From the NCBI GenBank assembly GCA_030063045.1, contig JAQSEB010000082.1:682001-746000 (forward strand): 64,000 nt of DNA, given 5' to 3'. This DNA comes from Pratylenchus scribneri (lineage: Eukaryota > Nematoda > Chromadorea > Rhabditida > Pratylenchidae). Below are positions 56,688 to 64,000 of this stretch, one piece after another (position 1 is the first letter of the stretch; each line of letters begins with the position of its first letter). Position numbers and translations under genes: made by a program. Below the pieces are notes generated by a model. That model was given only the letters and a program-made list of their open reading frames with translations. It searched no databases and was not told the DNA's origin.

Positions 56688-57340
56688 TTCTTGACAGATT
56701 ATTAACGAAAAAAAGCTTGTGATAATGATAATCTTAAAATGCTAAGATTAATTAATAATATGGATTAGATAAAATGATCAAAAATGGCTGACGAAAAAAA
56801 ATCAAATCCAGATCCAAAAGTGTCTGGGAAGTGGGAATCGGGATCGGGACCGAAAAGAAAAATGAGAAAAATAAAAAATTATTTTCTTTTAATTTATTTG
56901 GGATAAATTGTCAAAAATTTATTTCTTTTTATCCTCATTTCATTATATCTCTTTTTTCTTCATTTCTTAACCTCATTTTTAACATTCCATTTAGCGAAAG
57001 ATAAAGCAAAAATGGGAGAGTAGAATTAATCCAGGTCCAACTCCAAATCCAAAGTTCAAGTTCAATTTTCAATCCCGAGATCCCCGATGAGATCACAGAA
57101 AAACTAAATTAAATGAAAAATATTAGGCGGAACGAGACAAATCAATATTTTCACCAACTGATTGGTTAATGAAAGGTTTAATGTAACTTAAAAAGAATTA
57201 TTGCCGTTCGGATTTCGCTTGTTTATCCGATCAAAACTCAACGAAATCCTTCCATAATCGCCGTTCCTTTATAAAAAATTATTTATGGTTTAAATTTTTA
57301 GATAAATAATTCAATCCAAAATATAATTCTAATTAAATAA
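56688..57340. other. Divergent upstream region of rps-23 and fzo-1
   Basis: AT-rich. Contains a 40-codon open frame from an ATG near 56784 (MADEKKSNPDPK) without domain or splice support. No TATA box seen near either start. Confidence 0.45.
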
Positions 57341-60300
57341 ATGGCAGCATCGATAAATCACTTGGCAGCCAGCACTGGTGATAAGCCTGGGAAAGGTGCA
57401 TTGCATAATCTCATTTAAATTAATTAATATTTAAATAATTTTTTAAGGAAAGCATTTGAACAATATCAATGAGCCACTTCAGCGTTTTAAGGAAGCAAAA
57501 GCATGCATGGGCGAAATTTACAAAGATTTATATGGATTTGTCAATGAATTATCAACATTCTATTCAGGTTTTAAATATCATTTATTAGAAAATGCTAATA
57601 TAAAAACTCTAGGACTCGATGAAAGCTCACAAAAGTTCGTCCCAAGTCAACAAAAAACCGAAGTCACACGTTTCAAGGAGTCAATTCGGGCAATCAAAGA
57701 GATGGTTGGACGAGACAAAATGAAGGTGGTCTTCTTTGGCAGGTCAGTGAGAAAAGTAAATTTCATTTTTAAATTTTCCAATTTTTCTAGAACAAGCAAT
57801 GGAAAAAGCAGTGTAGTCAATGCAATGTTGGGCTCCAAAATTCTGCCTCAAGGAATGGGCCATACAACTTGTTGTTTTCTCCAAGTGGAAGGCGGTCAAG
57901 AAAATGAGAAGTATTTTACAATGGAAGATGATGAGACAAAATATCCGCTAGAAAAATTGGTTCAAATTTGATTAAATTTTTCGTTTAAAGCAACAAATTT
58001 ATAGCAATCCGTGGGCGATGCACTCGTCTTTGAGGGGGGCGCCCTAGGAAAAGATTCGTTGATTCGCATTTCCTACCCAAAATCTGGTTCCAAATTACTC
58101 CAAAATGATGTGGTAATTGTTGACAGGTTTTAAATGAATTATAATTTTTTTAATAAATGTTTTCAGCCCCGGGATTGATTTGAGTCCGGAATTTGACAGT
58201 TGGATTGACAAACATTGTCTGGATGCAGATGTTTTCGTGCTGGTTTGCAATTCGGAAGCAACATTGACCCAAGCAGTAATTTCGATCAAAAAATCACTAA
58301 AGTTACCAAAAAATGATTATGAATTTTTAGGAGAAGAATTTTTTCATCCGGGTCAGCAAGAAACTCTCTCGACCAAATATTTTCATTTTGTGCAATCGAT
58401 GGGATGCCAGTGCCACCGAAAGTGATGAAGTCCAAAAACAGGTCATCGAATAATTCAAAAATAAAAGTTTAAGAATATTCTTTTTAGATTCGCGGCCAAC
58501 ACGAAAAACGTTTTGTCAATTTTTTGTCGGCCGAGTTGAAAGTTTGCACCATCCAAGAGGCCAATAATCGTTTCTTCTTCATCTCGGCCCGTGAAATGAT
58601 GGATATGCGCCTGAAGGAACGAGGTCAATTGATGACTAGCGGTAAAATTTAGAAAAGGTTGAATAATTTAAATCCTTCATTTAAGGCTACCAAATGGATG
58701 GATTTCAGCGTCGGGCATTGGAATTCAAAAATTTTGAGGAACAATTCGAAAAATGCATTTCCAAATCGGCAATACGCACAAAATTTGAGGCACATAATCG
58801 AAGTGGACGCGAAATGGTTTCAGCCATCCAAGACAATTTGGACACAACAATGAACGCCGCAACACAAGAAAAGTAAATCTAATTAAATTAAAAATTAATT
58901 AATTAATATTTAGGAAAAAACTTGCATTGGACTATAAATTGAAAGTCAATCATTTGACCGCGGGAAAAGAGAATTTCAAACTATTTGAGCGAACCTACAA
59001 TGAACAGCAGAGAAAGTTGCGAGCCAGAGTCCATATGAAAGTTTCGGCTGATTTTATTGAGGAAATCGCCCGGCTGGAGGCAATAATCGATCGATTCAAG
59101 CATCCATTCGGCGATGACCAGGCAACAATTGAGGAATATAAAATGGTAAGCAAAACATTTTTGGGATTAATTGGCAATAACATTTATAGGAATTGGCCAA
59201 TTATGTGAACAATTTGGTCACTGAAGAGCTACAAAATCAATGCACCGCTGGCCTAATGTCCGACATTTGGGCCCTGGAGAATTCAATGCATTGTAAATTT
59301 TCAAATTAAAAAGATGAAACTTTTGCAAAATTTGGGGGTATTAGGTTCGAATCCTCACAGGGAACAATAATTTTTTCGGGCTTTTATAAATTCTATAACA
59401 CAACATATTTCTAGACCTAATATAATATTTTGAACGCATAATAACTAATTAATTAATTAATTTATTTTTAAGCTTATGTGAAACAAATTTTGGACGAGCC
59501 GCATGCAGTGGAATTGGACAAAATTTGGCGCTATCGGCAACCATTCAAATTTGTGGTCACCGTTAATTGCCCTCAACTGGTCGCCGATTTTCACGAGGAT
59601 TTGGAATTTCGATTTAGTCTCGGCCCTGAGAACATTGCCCGATGGATTTTGTCCGTGACCAAAGGCCAGCCAATCACATCCATCGATCGGAATATTTTGG
59701 TTTTTATTTAAAAAATATTTCACTAATAATTTTATTTACATTTAAGCGACTTTCTCCGACTTCAAATCCACCTGGCGCTGGCCGAATTGCAGGTCAACCG
59801 AATAAGCAGGAAGTGGATGTGTTCCTTTCGAATGTGGTCGTTCAATCGGCTAGTTATTTGGTCAATGGATCCGTTGGATTGACCATTGCTGGATTAGTGG
59901 TAAAATTTAATTTATTTGGAAAAAAATTTTAAAAATATTTAAAAGATTTATAAAAACTTGGGATGGAAATGGATTATGTTAGCGACTGGTGGATTGGCCG
60001 CCCTTTATGGCTTTGAACGTCTTCGATGGGACAGTGGAGCAAAAGAGGAACGACTGAAAAATCAATTTAGACAGCATCTTGAACAAAGGTACAAAACAAA
60101 AATTTTATGGAATTTTTCCTAGGAATCTTTTAACCGAGTTGGTAACCCTTTAGGTTTGCAAAAATTAGGTCTCGGGTTCGAATCCGTTCAGAGGAAAGTA
60201 ATTATTTTCGACCTTGGTTTTCATTTTTATACATTCTGCAGTACATCTATAGCCAAAATAAAATTACTACAAAAAATTCTTACCATTAATATTCTAGTTT

Positions 60301-60656
60301 AACCGGAATACAAAAATGACTTAATTTAATTTTTTCTATTCCAAAGATTGCATCAATGCGAAAGCATTCACACAAGTCAGTGTGAACAGCAATTAATCCG
60401 CGAATTGAACCAAGTTTACGAGGGATTGTGCACGGTGGTCAGCGGTTATCATCAAGAAATGAAAGAGGACGTGGATAAAACCAAAAAGAATATGGACAAA
60501 TTGGAATCGACTGTTTCAAGCATTTCAACCATAAAGTGAGTTCGAATTAAATTATTTAATAATTTATTGAAAATTTTCAGGAACAAAATTACATTCATGA
60601 GCAACGCATTAGAGTCATTTGCATCCAGATTTTTGAATGGAGGAAATTCTCCTTGA
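57341..60656 (+). CDS. fzo-1: Mitofusin, outer mitochondrial membrane fusion GTPase
   Basis: Dynamin-family GTPase that fuses mitochondrial outer membranes. GTPase motifs in order: G1 [16 protein letters not shown]2 GHTTCCF, G3 VDSPGID (split by an intron), G4 CNRWD. Then a helical HR1 region (from about 58690), a further core ([14 protein letters not shown]), two membrane-spanning segments near 59850-60030 ([27 protein letters not shown]) and the C-terminal HR2 coil ([19 protein letters not shown], ending FASRFLNGG). Start ATG at 57341 with a short first exon; stop TGA at 60654. Introns carry tRNA-like copies at 59312 and 60121. All key motifs are present. Confidence 0.95.
59312..59375 (+). 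repeat. tRNA-like SINE fragment in fzo-1 intron
   Basis: TTAGGTTCGAATCCTCACAG contains the B-box half; the 5' half is degenerate. Confidence 0.55.
60121..60200 (+). repeat. tRNA-like SINE copy in fzo-1 intron (best copy)
   Basis: AATCTTTTAACCGAGTTGGT (A-box region), a variable middle, and CTCGGGTTCGAATCCG (B box) followed by TTCAGAGGAA. Reverse copies at 61562 and 62881 align along the whole 80 bases. Confidence 0.7.
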
Positions 60657-60854
60657 TGAAATATTTTTTTTGTTAGGATTTTTATTGAATTTATTAACAA
60701 TTAAGGATACCCAATGATATTTTTCAATTCGCTCAATTGAATAAAAAATAATACAAATTAATTATTTATATTTTTAATATGTTTTTATCAAACATTTATT
60801 TTATTTTGAATCAATGAACATTAATTTATTATTGAGCGTCGCTTTATAAGCAAA

Positions 60855-63800
60855 ATGATGAATGAAAAAGAAATCTCGAACAAAATTAGAAAAAGAAAAC
60901 ATGAAAAGGCGGCAAAAAAGAAAAATGTGACTGTGAATGGGCCCAAAAAGAACCACCAACTTTTGGATAAATTCGATCCGGTGGGTTTTAAAATAACAAA
61001 TCAATCAAATTTAATCATTTTTTAAGGAAGAATTGGCCTCCGTTTCTTCATTCAACGATTATCCAATTTCTCCTGCAACTGCCAAAGGTTTACGAGAAGC
61101 AGATTTTACACAGCCAACGGATATACAACGCCTTTCTCTGGGTCATTCCATTCTTGGCCGGGACATTGTTGGAGCGGCCAAAACGGGAAGTGGCAAAACT
61201 TTGGCACTACTTATTCCGGTATTAATTGAAAATTTATAAAAATTATTGAATGATTTGATTTATAGCTTTTGGAATGTTTATGGAGAAATAATTGGAGTAA
61301 ATTTGATGGATTGGGCGCGCTGATTATTACGCCGACAAGGGAATTGGCATTTCAAATATTCCAAGTGATCAATCAAATTGGCAAATATCATGAATTTTCG
61401 GTGGCACTTTTAATTGGAGGTAAAAAACAAGCAAAATATTGCAAATTGAACTTGGTGGGCGACCTTTTTTGTTCAAATTAGTGTATTTTAATTAGAAATA
61501 TACTGCAGAATGTCTAATAATCAATAAAAAAATGAGAACCAACAACCAAATCAGAAAAAATTATTGTCCTCGGAGTGGATTCGAACCCGGGACCTAAATT
61601 TTTCAAAACTGAAGTGTCGCCCATTCGGCTAGAAGATTTATAATTAAAATTTTTATAAATCCAAGCCATCCTCCCTCTTCCAATATTCCATTTTCGACAT
61701 AAATATTTAAAATGGATTAAATTATGTTGAAGTGGTCACTTAAAATTGGATAAATTATATAAAAAAGAGCACTTGGGCGAAATCATGCATATTTTTTCAA
61801 TTATTAAAAATGCATGTTTTTAAGAGTGCAACAAATTCGCAAATTTAAAATAAGTATTAAATATTTTAATTTTACTTTTAGGGACTGATGTTGAATTTGA
61901 GAAGAGCCGAATGGCCACCGTGAACATTGTAATTTGCACTCCGGGCCGCCTTCTTCAACACATGGACGAAAATGAACATTTCACTTGCGATCAATTGCAA
62001 ATTTTGGTCATCGATGAGGCCGATCGAATTTTGGACATGGGATTCAAACAACAAGTATTAATAAATATTTTAATTAATTAATTTACATAAATTCCAAAGA
62101 TGGATGCAATTATTGGGAATTTGCCAGCCGAAAGGCAAACATTGTTATTTTCAGCGACTCAAACAAAGAAGGTTGATGATTTGGCCCGAGTTTCGCTGAA
62201 AAATCCAATAATTGTTTCGGCTCATGAGAACGCGGACAAAGCCACCCCTGACCAACTTACCCAGGTCAGATAAATTATTAAATTATTTTAAATATATTTT
62301 TAAGTCATATTTTGTTTGCGAAGAGGAGGAGAAAATAAATATGCTTTGGTCATTCCTGAAGAATCATCTTCGCAAGAAAACATTGATTTTCGTGACTTGC
62401 TGCAAACAGGTTTTATTAATTTCACATTAAATTTATATTTTTAACATTTTTAGGCTCGTTTTTTGACCGAAGCTTTGGCACATCTTCGCCCAGGATTATA
62501 TTTTACCGGTCTTTGGGGCGATATGAAGCAGACAAAACGAATGGAACATTTCCAACGATTCGATGAGAACACAAAAGGGGCGGCGATGATTTGTACGGAT
62601 GTGGCCAGCAGAGGATTGGATTTCCAGGGCCTGGATTGGGTTTTACAATTCGATTGTCCACAATCCGTCGACGATTACATTCACAGGTTTTTTTTAAAAA
62701 TATTTCTTACTCAATTAAATAAATTGGGATATGTCATCATGAACCTTTTCTTCATCCTTTATTCAATATTTGGGTTGAATCGAATTATTTTAAGTGATAT
62801 TATTGATCATTTCGTATTTCATTTTTTAGGATTACTTTATTTGGACTAGAAATGTACTGAAAAAAAAAATAAATAAAAATATTGTCCTCGGAGCGGGTTC
62901 GAACCCGCGACCTAAATTTTTAAAAAGTGGAAGGTCAACCATTCGGCTAAAAGATTTTTTATAACAAAATTTTTCGTAAAATTTTAAAAAACCACTTAAA
63001 CCAGTACCCAGCTTAATGTTCATATAATAACATCAACGTCAATATTTTTAATTTTAATAAATTTCACTTTATTCCAGGGTTGGTCGAACAGCACGAATGA
63101 ACAACAAAGGGGAGGCAATGTTGATGCTTACGCCCAGTCAAGAAAATCATTTTGTTGAAATGTTGCACTCCAGAAATGTTCCAATTGTCAAAGTTCAGTA
63201 AGTTAAAACACAAATAATTTACATTTTTGATAATTTCCTCCCATTTAGAGTTGACACAGAAAAAGTTTGGGATATTCGGAAGAAATTGGCCAGTCTAATG
63301 GTTCCATTCCCTGAATTGAAATTATTCGCTCAAAGTGTATGGAATTTATTTTATAATTTAATAAAAATAAGTCAATTTTAGAGTTTCGTCGCCTATGCCC
63401 GCGCAATATATTTTATGAAAGAGAAGAGCGTGTTCGATGTGAACGCAATTAATTTTGAGGAATTGGCAAAGTAAATTAAATAAATGAATTAATTTATTTA
63501 ATTAATTTAAATTATAAATAGATCTTATGGCCTACCAATGACCCCTCGTATTCGATTCCTTAAAAAGCAAGGAATTGACATAAGGGCTGGGAAAAAGAAA
63601 AAGACGACGACAGTTGCAGAGGAAATTGTGCTTAACAATGATGGAACTGGAACGGTGAATGAATTTAATGCAATTGACGAGGATGGAGAAGATGAAGATT
63701 TTTTGAAAATAACACGCAAAAATGTGTTCAATGAAATCAGCGAAACGGATGTGAAGGTAAAGAAAACAATGGAAAAAATAAAATTAATAAATCAATTTTT

Positions 63801-63946
63801 ATTAGGAGGAAATTATTGCAAGAATGTCAACCAAAAAGCCCATCACCAAAACGGATATGGCAAAGAAAATGATCAAGCGAATTGGCCACACTGGGATTGG
63901 CAAAAAGAAGAAGTTTTCAAATGAAGAAGAGGAGGAAGAAGATTAA
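60855..63946 (+). CDS. ddx-10: DEAD-box RNA helicase, DDX10/Dbp4 type
   Basis: ATP-dependent RNA helicase of small-subunit ribosome biogenesis in the nucleolus. Basic N-terminus, Q motif ([19 protein letters not shown]), motif I AKTGSGKT, Ia TPTREL, Ib [58 protein letters not shown]. After the helicase core come the Dbp4-specific segments ([34 protein letters not shown]) and a Lys- and acid-rich tail ending EEEEEED. About a dozen exons; the last is 63808-63946 with TAA. Starts 198 bases after fzo-1 on the same strand, which would suit a nematode operon. Introns contain two tRNA-like copies. Confidence 0.94.
61562..61645 (-). repeat. tRNA-like SINE copy in ddx-10 intron (1)
   Basis: Minus-strand copy: TTCTAGCCGAATGGGCG, then GTCCCGGGTTCGAATCC and CCGAGGACAAT. 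Aligns with 60121 and 62881. Confidence 0.7.
62881..62960 (-). repeat. tRNA-like SINE copy in ddx-10 intron (2)
   Basis: Minus-strand copy: TCTTTTAGCCGAATGGTTGA, then GTCGCGGGTTCGAACCCG and CTCCGAGGACAAT. Confidence 0.7.
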
Positions 63947-64000
63947 TTGAATTTTTGTTGTGTTTTTCACCCTTTTTAATAATAAATTTTATTTAATTTT

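Noticed and set aside
56784..56910. Small open frame starting MADEKKSNPDPK
   Set aside because: About 40 codons, running into AT-rich DNA. No splice partner, no recognised domain; more likely part of the divergent promoter region.

Overview
The window is animal nuclear DNA, almost certainly from a nematode. It has AT-rich intergenic DNA, many 35-60 bp introns with TTTTCAG-like acceptors, and host proteins whose closest remembered relatives are worm SAX-3/Robo, FAMK-1, FZO-1, alpha-tubulin and RPS-23. I cannot name the species. A plant-parasitic or other clade IV worm is possible, but nothing here proves it.

Host genes on the left: a 5'-truncated sax-3 (2-7924, +), a small four-span membrane protein (8737-9763, +) and a short NELL-like secreted VWC/EGF protein (10752-12759, +). 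A 30-bp minisatellite and a foldback-type MITE lie in the following intergenic region.

Centre: a complete Maverick/Polinton DNA virus-like transposon at 16588-42361 (25.8 kb). It has near-identical terminal inverted repeats of about 150-160 bp and a 6-bp target duplication (GAGGAA), and it sits inside one copy of the local MITE. The middle + strand block is compact and intronless: two small Cys-rich proteins, packaging ATPase, two small basic proteins, chromodomain integrase, penton-like minor capsid protein, a core/pVI-like protein, major capsid protein and adenain-like protease. A minus-strand block carries a coiled-coil protein, a Cys-rich protein, a stand-alone PAZ-domain protein, a type I membrane protein and a 12-exon protein-primed DNA polymerase B of about 1350 residues. 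Both ends carry unusual spliced cargo. The left end has a Skp1 homologue and three tandem proteins joining an F-box-like start to a RING-H2-like finger. The right end has a short CxxC protein, a TRAPPC4-like remnant, a proline-rich protein and a gene joining a homeodomain to an F-box-like region. Together these suggest a Maverick that captured host ubiquitin-ligase, small-RNA-binding and transcription-factor modules.

Host genes on the right: famk-1 secretory kinase (46386-52137, +), alpha-tubulin (53481-55422, +), rps-23 (56165-56687, -), fzo-1 mitofusin (57341-60656, +) and a DDX10/Dbp4-type RNA helicase (60855-63946, +). The last two may form an operon. The introns of these genes and the DNA around them hold tRNA-like SINE copies, more MITE copies and a second array of the 30-bp minisatellite.

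Gene models were spliced by eye using GT-AG sites, reading phase and family resemblance. For the Maverick genes where I summed exon lengths, all totals are multiples of three.
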